Origin: Antedon mediterranea
Lineage: Eukaryota; Echinodermata; Crinoidea; Comatulida; Antedonidae
Length of the DNA: 64,000 nucleotides
Reading direction: 5' to 3'
NCBI RefSeq assembly: GCF_964355755.1
Contig: NC_092670.1
Span: forward strand, 707,001-771,000
This document shows positions 1 to 12,800 of this stretch, in pieces. The notes below the pieces were generated by a model. That model saw only the letters and a program-made list of their open reading frames with translations. It searched no databases and had not been told where the DNA came from. Made by a program: the position numbers and the translations under genes. Each line of letters begins with the position of its first letter. Positions within the stretch are counted from its first letter, which is position 1.

Positions 1-63
1 TTATATTTGTACATTTTCTGTTTAATTTTTTACTGTTTCATGCTTGAAAAATAAATATCCAAC

Positions 64-3000
64 CTGTTAATTTCTCTGTAAATGGTTGTATGACCTCCAC
101 GTAAATTTAGTGGGTTCTTAAAACTCTTGGCCACAGTTTTTCTGAATTCCTCTCGCTTTTTGTCTAAGCATGCATGGTAGCAGACACCAAGAGCGAGAAC
201 CAATGCCCATGTAAGGTCATCAATGTCCTTAAAAAAAATGAGACCACAAGAAAGTATTACTCCTTTTGTTCGGTTTATTAGGCTTATTAACAATAACATT
301 TTCTTTTTTTTACACTTGTGTTAAACAGCGCATATAGACTATTTGTATTTTGCACTATATAAATTTAAAACCATTACATTATTTATGCAGACAGACAAAT
401 CAGAAAAATAGGTAAAATAAATCAGATTAAGTTCACTGTTTAAAAAAAAAATTAGTTAGAAGGGGTTGTAAGTTAGATTGAGAGATTGGGGAGGGGCACA
501 ATTCTCATAAAATAAACAAATTATATGCGGCATTCAGTTACATTAACTTCAAAAGACAAAAACAAAATTTGATCATAACAAACAAACCTCTAACTGAGAA
601 TGTTCATCCTCAGAATCTTCTACATCCTCATATAATTCATCTTCATCCTCTTCCCTTGGTATATCTTCCTCTTCAATGTTAACTTCCTTCTTTCTTTCCT
701 CAATCAATGGTCGCAGCAAATACTGCTTGTCAAAGAACCACATCATCACATTAAGTGTCCTCTCAACATCCCTTAAGCTCACAAAGCTGCACTCATTCTA
801 AATAAGACAAACATTAATTGATATAGATATAAAATAATTCTGTCCTGTGTTCAATTTGACCTGTACTATATCAGTTCCTCTCTACACCGCCTTATCCTCA
901 CTAGTATTTATCAACCAGGTACTCATTTACAGCTTAGTGTATATCTATTCAATTGACATGGAAAGAGAAAAACAACTAAATATTCTATACACTCTAAAAA
1001 TTATTCAAAATTCAAAATAGTATGCAGACATCTTTCCAGGAACTCTTTTCCCATGCTGTGTTTACTTGTTTATAAAATAGGATTTGCATAGGCTTAGCCC
1101 CTTTACTAAATTTACCTTCTGTTCTCTCATAAATGTCTGTGCAGCTGATAACACCTCACAAACAACGTCTACCTGCTGTTGGCTTGCATCAACCTGAATA
1201 ATAAAGCATTACAATTTAAATCACTTGTCACTAAGTAGATAAAGTCAAACTCGCGTTCAGGATATAAATTCTTTTGGGGCAAAAAAGTTTAGTATGAATG
1301 AATTTGGGAGTGATAAACATTATTATGTAAACAGTGTTACTACTTACAAAGCGTTGAACAATTTGCCTAATGTACATCTTTTCCACATCCTGGTTAAGCT
1401 GTCCAAAGTCCCAAACCAATGGTAGCATGCTCGGAGGTAGAGCTTGGACTCGGTAAACAAGTTGACGTAAAGGTATGCGACCTGAATACATAGTAAAAGA
1501 ATGGCAATTAGTTCAATGTCAAATCTGGTGTTTTCTGTGTGTTGTACAATGGCTATTTGAATTCCTTACCTAATCTATCTGTTGTTTTACTTGCTTTAAT
1601 GTGGTAGCCAAGACCAGCTGCTTCTAATCTTTCAATCATTTCTTCTGTGTGTCTACATTGTAAAGAAAAACATTTCTTTCATTTATGAAATTTTATCCTA
1701 CTCCAGTACTAAGATTCAATATATATATATTTTATAGAGTCTTTGTGTTGTATTTTGTATATTATGCCCCTTTCAAATCACCTCTCCAGAGTTTACACAC
1801 ACTGAGACATCAACTCCGGGGTATAAGTTATTAATTTTTGTGCAATGCTTTGTGATTCAAGTTAAAAGTGTGCAAGAAGTCTTGTTATTACCTTTTATAA
1901 GGGTTGCAAGCCGCAACAATCTTCAGACCACTGCCTTTGAAGTCAATTTTCTGACCGTTCATTCGACCATCACACATGATCTCTTTTATTATCCCAATCG
2001 CTTCTGTCGTATTCGCTTCATCAAAAAACAGAATTGTATCAATTTGATAGCGTGACTTGTTGTGATTTGCAAGCCTTTCAGCTTTACGTACACGATCAGC
2101 AATGTACTCAGCAGAAGTGCCTCCATGTACCTTAAAAGAAAAAATACTTTTTTTTTCAGGCTCTAAATTATAAAAAATACATAACTTCAAAAGAAACTTT
2201 CTGCATATTCTGCACTTAAATTTACTGAAATTTAAGAAAAAAATGTGTGAAACTGCATTAGTATGCATCTAATCAAAAAAAAAAAATGTTCCCAACTAAT
2301 TTATGCCTAGGTAAAATTTAATTATTTTTGTATATGTTTGATCAGTATGTTTTATTGTTTAACTAATTATTATTCCTGCATTTGCCTGGTAAAAAAGGTG
2401 ATGACCTTAAACCTATTCTTTGTAAATGTTAAATGTTTTGAATAAAGAATGAAGTTACACATTGTTACCTTCATAAGAATCATGTTTTGGACGTCTTCAT
2501 CAACTCCAACGCCACCAGCTTGCAATTGACACATGAAACGGACTAGACGTGTCTTGCCACAACCTGTTTCTCCCATCACAATCACAGGGATACCACACCT
2601 ATACAAAAACGAGGAATGATGAATTGTTTATACACTAGATATAACCATTTATTACTACCATTAGACTGATGTCTCTTATATGTTGGTAAGAGTCTACATA
2701 TATAATATAATATAATTTAAAAAGTGTTTACCTGAATCTCATATGTATGGCTAAGATCTTCTTAACATTATCTGTGGTCAGCTCATATGTATCGTCAGGG
2801 TTACTAACATACTTGATTCCCATTACCATGCACAATTTCATCAACTTCTCATCCCTGATGAGAAAAAAGATTATATGCATGTAGTAGTATTGTTATGCCA
2901 TTATTCACAAAATATGAGTTGGTCCAGCTTATTTCCAATACTTAACTATTTGTATACTAGGTGGACAAGTATTGTAAATATAGTTTGTTAAAAGTATGAA

Positions 3001-3820
3001 TGATGAAAATCACCTTGGTAGTGAGTTGAAATCTTCTGACAGGTTAACTCTTTGAAGTTCAAGTCCTCTCATCAAACTCTTTGTCATCACATTGGTTTGA
3101 AGTACCTGTCCATTCACATCCAAAAGTGTCCCGTTGCGATCAATACTAAATCCCATAAATGTCATGGTCTGATTGTCTCGATTGAAGAAAATGTACGGAT
3201 GTGGGCTAGAAAAAAAGATTAATTGTACAGTTCAGTGTGTGAACAGTCAATGATAGGGGCACAAGTCAAATATGTATCTATTTAGTAAGCTTTAGTAGGC
3301 TATTACGCTAGGCAGACTCAGACTTAGTCCGCAGAGAAATGAAGACATGGAATACAATAAACCTACCTGCTTTCCCATCGTCTGCGAAGCTGTAAAGCTT
3401 GTAGGCTGTCATCTGCTTCTTGACCGAGATCTACACGGTAACTCTCATCACTCATTTGAAGAGACGGAGTAGCAAAATCCTGATAATATAAAACAATTAA
3501 TAAGTTTCGGTTTTATTTCAAAACTATTAAAAACTCATAATGAATAAGACCAAGGATCAGGAATAGAAAACGGGAAAAATTGTTTCTTTCAATTAAGGCA
3601 AAAACTATTTGGTTTAAATGCAGACAAACAAAATTAAATTGTAACCTTTGACATCTGTAACATGAACTTGACAACAAATGTTTTAAAGCCATCCAGTCCA
3701 GTGTCAGCGAGCATGGCAGGGTCACAAAAACTAGAATGTTCGCAAGCTTCTAATTGTTTTTCAAGAAAACAAGCAAAGTGACATAACTCAGACCAGGATG
3801 GATCAGGAAGGCCGCAGTGT
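64..3820 (-). CDS. RNF213: RNF213 exons 32-42: second Walker A/B module (likely AAA3) and the linker to the next AAA unit
   Basis: Exons: 3646-3820, 3367-3479, 3014-3205, 2732-2854, 2469-2598, 1892-2130, 1570-1652, 1348-1481, 1116-1193, 588-797, 64-227. Exon 36 encodes CGIPVIVMGETGCGKTRLV (Walker A) and exon 37 encodes TILFFDEANTTEAIG (Walker B), followed by IVAACNPYKR, a sensor-like motif. Exon 39 (IPLRQLVYRVQALPPS) is close to identical with the vertebrate protein. In human RNF213 the matching module (AAA3) hydrolyses ATP, so all key residues for activity appear present here. Exon 41 has a very acidic stretch (EEEDIPREEDEDELYEDVED) that looks like a lineage-specific loop. The exon at 64-227 ends with two bases of a split codon, so the gene runs on past the start of the window. 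Confidence 0.93.
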
Positions 3821-6800
3821 CTATAAAAAAACAGCAAATAAATATGAATTAAGTTAATGAAATGTTGCAAGTCTAGAATAGGTGATCTGCTAGCTTGATA
3901 AAAATTGATGAAATCGTTAGGTAAACTGTAAGATGCACAGAAAAAGTAGCACAAAAGTTTCAGTGTTATAATATTAATGTACTCGCATTAACAACCCTCA
4001 ATGGTCCAAAGCTTATATAATTACCAAAATAAATGTGGCACATGCAAGGGAAATCGGACATAAGTAACATTTGTAGATTTGTAGAGACAGCCAAAAACAA
4101 TAAAAGGCTGAAAAATTACATTATTTTTTATTTTTACAGAAAATGATAGCTGAAACAGTATTTATTTACATTTACCTTGGTGTTTTTCTATTTTTAGAAA
4201 AATAAATAAGTAAATTTTAACATTTTATGTGGTATGTTGGTTAAAAAGATGGTGTAAATTATGTATGATTTTCATAAAACCTATCACGTTTATGCTTAAA
4301 TTGAAAGTGTTCCAGTGGGTTACCAAATTACCAAAATAAATGTCAGTAGAATAAATATTTACCTCAGTAGTGTGTCCAGGCATTCTGTGTGAGTTCCAGA
4401 AGCCCTTCCCCTATACATAAAGGCATCTAGATGAGCACCTTGATCAAGTCCTCTCAAATAATGATATGGACGCTGGAAACTCGAACTTTTAAAAAGCTGA
4501 TCGTCCATCAAGGGATCTTTGAAATCTCCTTCAAAGAAAAAAAAACATAGCTTTACAGACTATGAAAATTATTGAAAAATACTATGGTGATTATTATTGG
4601 GCATTATTGCAGCCTTTGGTGTGGTCATTAAAAGATTTCTTCTGGGTGCAGGCTTTTGGTAAGGGGAGGGGTGGAGGTTATATGGGACAGATTAAATTGC
4701 ATAGAGATAACCTCTCGTTATTGACCGTAAATTGGTTGTCTTTAAAATAAATTTATTACCTGTTAATTGATTTTGTGCTTTATCCCTTTCCAACTTGTTT
4801 ACCTCTCTGGGTGGTCGACACAAAACAGTTGGCAGACTCTCATAGAAACATTCTTTGCTGGATTTTTGATCACTCTAAATCAATTAAAAAAAACAACACT
4901 AGTACAATTCTTTGTTTCTTTCAGCAGACTGAGCTAGTTGATTATAGTTTAATATAAATAGTGATTTAAGTTTAAAATAAGACTAAAAAACACATAAATA
5001 ATAACAAACCTTCCCATCATCCTTAGATTCTGTTTCTTTTGGGTCAAGAGTGACCTCTACAAGATAAAGGTCATAGAATTGTCTTCGCCAGACAAAGCCA
5101 TCAGAGCAACAAACAGTGTTTAGTACAACAAGGTTGAAGAGAAATTGGTCCAAACCTCCACACACCTACAAAAAAGGCAATAAATAGTAAAAGTATAACT
5201 GAGTAAATGTACAATAACATGTTGAAACTTCATCAAAGAATACTCACATTTGGTGAAATATCTAGATGGAAAATCCGAGGAAAGCTTGAATTATTTTGTT
5301 GAATATTCCTGATCAATATTCTTGCAATGTCATGCTCTTGGACAGTCAGTGTCTGTAATGGGACAGTGATGCAGCAATCTTGCCTCCTGCCAGTATGGTG
5401 AAGTTTCTCTTTGTATCGTTGAACCAGAAGCGATTTTCCAACACCAGGTCTTTTAGAAGACACAGTCTGTACACATGTTCTACAAAATTTGCAAAAAAAA
5501 CCAAATACTGATCTTATGCACTGATTTTGCTGTAATGAATGTTACTAAACAATTGGAAAGTGAGTCTAAATTTAACTGTAAAAAGAGAGTTTTGCTTAAT
5601 GATTTCATAAAAATTCAATCAAAAAATCAATATTCTGTATAAAATTGATAAAAATTACAAATAAATTCCTTAAATATAAACTCAGTTTCAATCTAATTAA
5701 GATATTTGTCATGCATTAACCAGCTAACCTCTGATTGGTTAAACTGGCTGCTGGATTCAATCCTCGGTTTGTTGGTTTAACTTGTTGAATGAACTGTTTA
5801 CAAAGGTAAAGCTGGATTTCCTCTCGCTTATGGCAAATTAATTTATCTGATGAAATGCGGTCAGAGTTCAACGCTGCCACCATGTGAGACTGGTCTTCTC
5901 TTTCCTGATTACAAATGATCACAAGTTTGAAACCTAAAAAATAAAAATATTAAACAATACCTTTGTAGCAAAAAGCAAACAAATATTTGAATAGAAAATC
6001 GGCACCACTGGCAGGTAGGAGATATGTCTCTACGATCCTCTAGGTCATGGGACAACTAGATACGTAGCTCACAGCACTTGAGTGTGTGTCCTTATCCACC
6101 TTACATATGGACAGGTACTACATTAATTGTGTTTACTTACCATGTTTTCCCTTCATTAATTGAGTAAGCTTATTAACAGCCTCAACACTGACATCGTAAT
6201 TTAAGGCATCTGCATTCACAAGGCAGTATGTCTTTTTATTATCGCCATTTACCACCCGTCGCCATAGCAACACAACCTGTAAATAAAAGTTGGGGAAATT
6301 ACTTTCTTAAATTTGTAATTGTCCCAATAGTAAAAAGGATATGGAATCTCCTCCAGGAAAAAATTTCAGAAAAAACTGGAGCCAATAATAATACTACTAC
6401 TGTGATATATTGTTTGAAAGTTTGCATGGCGAAATCATATGTTGATATAAAGTTTGTGATTCAGAACTACATTATGTGGTGTACCGCAAACTTTCAACAA
6501 TTCTACTACTGAAGTAAGATGAGGCCGATGTTAGTTATCACTGGAATAATGTAAGCCATTGTATACCTCTTCTAGACTGGTTGCAGAATTACACAGTAGC
6601 ACTTCATCATAGGTTGGGAGACTTCCATTGTTTTCCATGTAAATAGAGAGTACGGTGTTAAGAACGTTTCCTGAGAGTATAAACAAATTTGCAGTGAAAT
6701 AAATACAGTTTACATAGATTAATAAAACCAAAAATAATTGTATTTACCTTATAAGGCAAGGAAGTCTAAAGCTCAAAGAGAAAAGCACCTTCAACTACAG

Positions 6801-9800
6801 TTGATTAAATTCAAAAAGAATATTCAGAATGCTGACTTTTTTTAAAAATCAAAATCAATTATTTTAAGATACTTACTTGTAGGGCTAACAATGAGATTAG
6901 GATGGCCTGGTTTAAAAACTTGAGGGAAACTTCTCGTTGTTCCTAAAAAAAATATGAAATTTTATTTTATGCTATGAAAAATATAGATAGAATTATAATT
7001 GAATATTCAAAGAATGTTAAGTTAAAATATAATCTATTTCATAATTAACTAAAAAGAGAAGATGTATTTTTCCTTTGATGTGACATGACACATTTCATTA
7101 ATTAACAAAGATGGCCATCTTATCTTTTTTGTGCCTCACCTATTATTACAAGTTTGACTTACCATCAGATGAAGCCAGACAGCGTAAAAGTTTTCCTAGT
7201 GTCTCCAGACTAGCATAGTCTGACAAGTCTACAGACTTTGTTAAGCTTAGATAGTTTTTCCATAAATTTTTAAGCTTTTCCACAAGAGTTCTGAAAGAAA
7301 GAATAAACATTAAAACCTTTAGCAAATTTTATTACTCTATGATTACTATGATTACTTTATACTGTTTAAGCTTGCCTTGAGCACTTTGTGGATATGTGCG
7401 CTTTATAAATCTTATTATCTTATCTTACCCATTTACTGCTTTCATTCCTTTCAACAAGTCATTCCTGACATTCTCAGTTCCCAAACCTTGATTCTGAAGA
7501 CTGACTGGCGGCACTTGCTCATTTGCCTTCTTTTCAAACTTATCCTGAACTACTTTGTTCTTTAATTCTTCACCATCATTTCTTTGAAGTTCAGACAGCC
7601 TACAACCAACTCTAGCAATGAATCCTGTCACCAGCTCTTCTAAGATTTCTTCTTCATAAGGGGTATTCAATAGAAACTCAACTGCTTCATCAACATCAAG
7701 TGATTTCTTGTCTTCTACAAATGCCATCGTCTGTTGTTCATCCACCATCTCTTTCATTTCATCCCAGAACTCTATCAGTTCTTCCTTGCTTTTGTCTACC
7801 ACAAATTCTTGTGGTGTGGCATCTTCTCTTAAAGTTTCCTCTTCCATAGTTGAATCATTGTCTTCAGACACCTCAGCAACTGCTCTTCTCAAATTCTCAT
7901 TTGTACAATTTGGTCTCACAAGGCTTAATAGGGCATATATTTCTGGACTGATATCTTGAATTCCAAACTTTGCTAGAGCCCGCTGCAGAATCACAAGTTG
8001 TTTCGTCGTGTAAACATTCAGATGATAGAAGTCTTCTCTTTTTTCATCGATATAATCATACCAATGCTTCAGACTTGCTTTCATAAAAAGAAGCAGCTCT
8101 CTTAATATTTCAGTGAGCTTTTGCTTATTGCCAAACAGAGCTTTCTGGTCAGTGACACAGAAATCAACTTGAACTGGAAATCTGCTTTTCTCATCACAAT
8201 TTAGAATAATCTTAAGGTCGGTGAAGAGCACATTTCCTGATGCACACATTTTGTGATAGTATGTTTCCAGTTCCTGAGCCCCATCAAATACCTGCAAAAG
8301 AAAAATAATTTATGTAATTTTATGCAGTGTTGACAGCAACCTTAATCTAGGATATTTCAGCAATTTGATGAATATGCAATTGGATAGAATATTGACAGTT
8401 AAATATATCTTTTAAGGGTTTTTTTCACTGAGTTGTCTACATATATAACTTTGAAAGAGTACAGAACTTTATATGTCCGTCAAAAACTAGCCTACCTGAA
8501 CCTATACACCCTTACCTCTACAAAGTGATCAATTTGTTCTTTGGCATCAGTGGTTTTGTTGGCCTTACCAGCGACAAGCATCAACTTACTCTGTAGGTCT
8601 TTCAGTTGCTGTACCGTGTAGATATTTTCTTTACTATTTTTCACTGGAACTCGAAGCTTTAAACTTCCCTATAATAAAATTACAAAAATACAGCCATGAA
8701 TTCAACATTTCAATTTTTTATCAGAGAATTTTAAAATAGAAATTTTGGTAGAGGTATAGAAATTTAATATCTAACTTCTTAAACTGAGTCAATACCATAT
8801 TACTTTTTTAATAATTACTAAATAACTATTGGTAACTAATTATGCATGTATTCAAATTTGTGTTTTTTCAATATTTTAATGAGTTGGTCTATAAATAAAA
8901 CATTTTATTTATTAAAATTTTCAATTTGAGATTTCGCACGGTCTGGCATTTTAAATCAATTCTATTTTCATATAAATGAATACCTCAGCTAGTTTGCCAA
9001 TTTCATAAATCCCGCCTGCATTAATTCTTTCCACTTGACGTAATGAAGTCACTTCTACAGCTCCATGTGATTCCTTAATACCTTTCAACCATTCCATGTG
9101 ACAAGAAATATCTCTCTAGTAAGGAGCCAAAATGGTTAGGTTAAGAAATTATGACATTATATAATAAAAAATCATCCAGGCTTAACACAGTGCACAAATA
9201 ATGTCATGCCTTACTAATTTCTCTGACAACTGTGGATCATTCTCCAGAGCTTTCCATGTTTGGTTGCAGATGTGCATAAGATCCTTATAACCAGTCTCTT
9301 CATTTAGATCAAAAATGAAAGCTGAATAGCCAGTTGCAGCCTGATGGAGATAGGCAACTCTGTCCACTTCCATTGCAGTTTCTCCAGCTTGAATCATTGC
9401 AAGGTCCACAAACACCTTTAATTCTTGCATACCTACAGAACAAAAAATAAAAGCATTTTCAAATGTATGTGATGATGTACTATCCCTAAATAAAGATTTT
9501 TGAATAGGCCATTTAGTACTCGACTAGTATGTGAAATTGAAATGGTACGTATATTTAACAACAAAATGTGTAAAATGATTTCTTCAGGGGCCAATAAAAC
9601 ATACTAAACCACACATATATTAGATACTGTATTATATGCTATTATTTAATGTACATGTTTAGCTTTGATGTATCAACATTTAACCACCAAATACTAAAGG
9701 TAACTTTAAATATTCTTAAATAGCACATTTTTGCTGGTCAGCCTAAACCTAATGTTTTATATCATTTTTATACAAATTGATTTTCTCTAAAATATGTTTA

Positions 9801-12800
9801 TCTAATCAATTTTGATCTTCCAGAATGCCAGATAAATATTTGAATGTGCTAACTTACTTTTTATTTCATCTTTTATCCATATAATAAGGTTGTGACTTTT
9901 CAATAATGTTTTCAAACAATCGCTCTGTTTATTTGTGACATTTTCAAGTTCTGTACAAGCACTTGCCACTCCTTTGTCTAGATCTTTTAGGCATTTTTGT
10001 TTGAAATCCCTTTTATCCTGAAAGTATATAAAATACTGTAATAAACCTAAAACTGCTTAACAACATTTAAAAAAAAAAATCACAATTTACAATTTTGAAG
10101 ATGCTATGGTTACATTAAACATGGAATGAAATGACAAAAAAAAACTTACGTACCACAAATAAATATATATATATATATATATTTATGAATTAGATAGAAC
10201 ACGGGCGTCTATTACACGGTGTTTCGCGTTAAACGATCTTCAGATAGACTGAACAATACCGTATCTCGAGGTGTTATAAGGCTTTAGTCAGGTGGTATGT
10301 AAATTTTCTTGTTATGACGACATTTTGAAATCAGTTCAGACCTTTTGTTTAACAAATTTGTTTTGTTTGCATTTAGAATACATAGCTTTTCATCTAAACA
10401 AAGACTACAACGCCCATAAGCGGCATTTTGCTGCCTCAACGCATCTATATAAATATATATTTATATTTATCGTTTCAAAAATTAATTTAATAGTTTTCAG
10501 TGTATCACCGGGCGGTTTGGAATTTATTTCTATGCCTGTTGTGTTTAAATATATATATATATATATATAAACACAGTAGGCAAAGAACATTAATTCTAAA
10601 CCGCCCGGTGATATACTGAAATTTTTTTTTTTGTCTTGTGTGGATATACTGAAATTTAATTAATTAATTTGAAACGATAAAGATGAGGAAAAAGACCACT
10701 GGGGCTTTCATGGTATTGTTCAAACTCGATTGGATCGACTCTTTAACACTCTCGGCGTGGTACGGCGGAACAGCACTAGTCCTCAGTTGTACACACGCGC
10801 AACAGAGATCGAATTGATACGCCCTCATCTTACAGTATTTTTATTCACAAATAAAATAAGCAAAAATGTAAATAAAAACAATAAAGTAAAAAACAGCCAG
10901 AAGATATATATATATATATATATATATAAATCCAAAGGCAAATTACTGAAAAAAATGACAATGCTGTGGGTATCAGTGGCTGGATCTCAATGGAGATACA
11001 AAAATAAAAAGCGAAAAGCTAAATCAAAACGATAAAGTAAACAGCCAGAAAAGTTAGAGCTTTCGGGCAACACTAGCCCTTCATCAGTGCAAGTGAAGGA
11101 ATTTGGATATTTGGATATATATATATATATCTTCTGGCTGTTTTTTACTTTATTGTTTTTATTTACATTTTTGCTTATTTTATTTGTATCTCCATTGAGA
11201 TGCAGCTACTAGTACCTGCAGCATTGTCATATTTTAAGTAATTTGCCTTTAAATTACTGAAAACATTATTTATATTAATTGATGTTATAATCTAGAAAAC
11301 CTTGTTTAGAATGAATTTTCAAATCAATATGCAGGTTTGAAAAAAAATGTTCAGAATAAAATAATTTTACCGTTGAACACAAAATGTCTACAACTCTGAA
11401 GTCTCCTTTCAACTGAAACGTTTTTTGGATCTCTTTGACAGTATTTGCTGTTGCAAGACATTGCGAGATTTGACGATAGAGACGGATCTCATCACAACGC
11501 TCTGTGATCATGTACATAGGACAGCTGTCAGAATTGAAGATTTTCAAATGTGACTCCAATTCTTTTTCATGGATAGATGACAAGTTGTTGTCAACGGACT
11601 GCAATGTGATATTACCAAATATCAAGGATTGACTGAAGTCTTTCAACTCTTTCTTGACATTTTGCCATATTCTCTTCTCTACATCGTCCAATGTCATCAG
11701 ATTTCCACTTCCTCTTCGTTGCATTAATTCTCTGTGAATGTTTCTTTCCCAGAACTTTCGGAAGACCAAACTCAAGTGAATTTTTTGAATTTCTGGGAGC
11801 ATTTCAGCGACTTCAATTGAAAAGTTGAAGAATTTAATTTTTGTTGATGATACAGACATAAAAATTTGAAGAATGTCAGATGGCCAGCATAAATTATTTA
11901 ACTGCAGTGGGTCTTTATCAATGCTAAGTAATTCTTCAGTTCCCTTAATATCCACTGCCAGTACTTTCCTTCCACTGTTGTCTTCTACAATCAAATAAAA
12001 GCCAACAGTAATATTTAGTTATTTCTTTCAGGGATAAATAAAAAAGGGATCAGTCTTTCATCCCCTGGTGTGCAGTACTGTAACTGTCCTACTTGTTACC
12101 ATACACGGCCACTGAACATTACCCCGTTTAATAATAGCTAATATAATTAAAAATTTAGGAACAAACGATACAATATTAAAATCAGTGGTGGATCCTGGCC
12201 TAAAAATCGACTTTAATCTGTACGTCGAGCTGATAAAAGACAAAATTATTTTCATTTTCTACCATTAATTTGTGTTAGAGATTTGTTTGTAACTTAAAGT
12301 TATCACTTATTCCAAAATGACAAATTTGATACTGTATAGTAGTACAGTAGGCACAATTACGCTTAAGTATTTTGATATTATTATTATTATTATTATTATC
12401 TAAAATTTAACTAATTGTTGTTCACGTTCGTGCCCCCTTGCTGTGAAACCTCTGGATCCTCCCCTGAAAATGCAGGCAGAATTCAAGGAGCATTACTAGC
12501 TGGAAAATAAAGGATTGTTTGATCATTTAATTAACCACTTCATCTTTCACTTGGGGCATAGTTGAATTTCAACTTTACCATAATAGATATCTTTGCACAT
12601 TGTCATCATTACACCAACATTAAGTGAAAAATCATCAAGCGTATTTAGTTCACGTTCTCGCTGCCTAATTACTCTCCGCACCAAAACATCAAACTTTATA
12701 CTAGTCACATCAGGTGGTAAGTATTTCTTTGCGATTCTTGCAACATCCATGACGTCACAAAGTTTAAAGAATTCTTGTCTTTTCTCTCGAATCAATTTAA

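Larger units (their letters stand above)
10195..11275. repeat. Cluster of inverted repeats around AT microsatellites with hammerhead-like cores
   Basis: Two AT-centred inverted repeats are visible. The first has arms around 10500-10545 and 10570-10620 (CACCGGGCGGTTT / AAACCGCCCGGTG) with an (AT)n centre at 10548-10569. The second pairs 10848-10915 (AAATAAAATAAGCAAAAATG) with its inverted copy at 11112-11195, with ATATAT runs inside each arm. The segment at 10930-11090 is also inverted in part against 11190-11250. Two motifs resemble hammerhead cores (see separate entries). The block sits in an RNF213 intron and probably derives from Penelope-like insertions. Confidence 0.5.
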
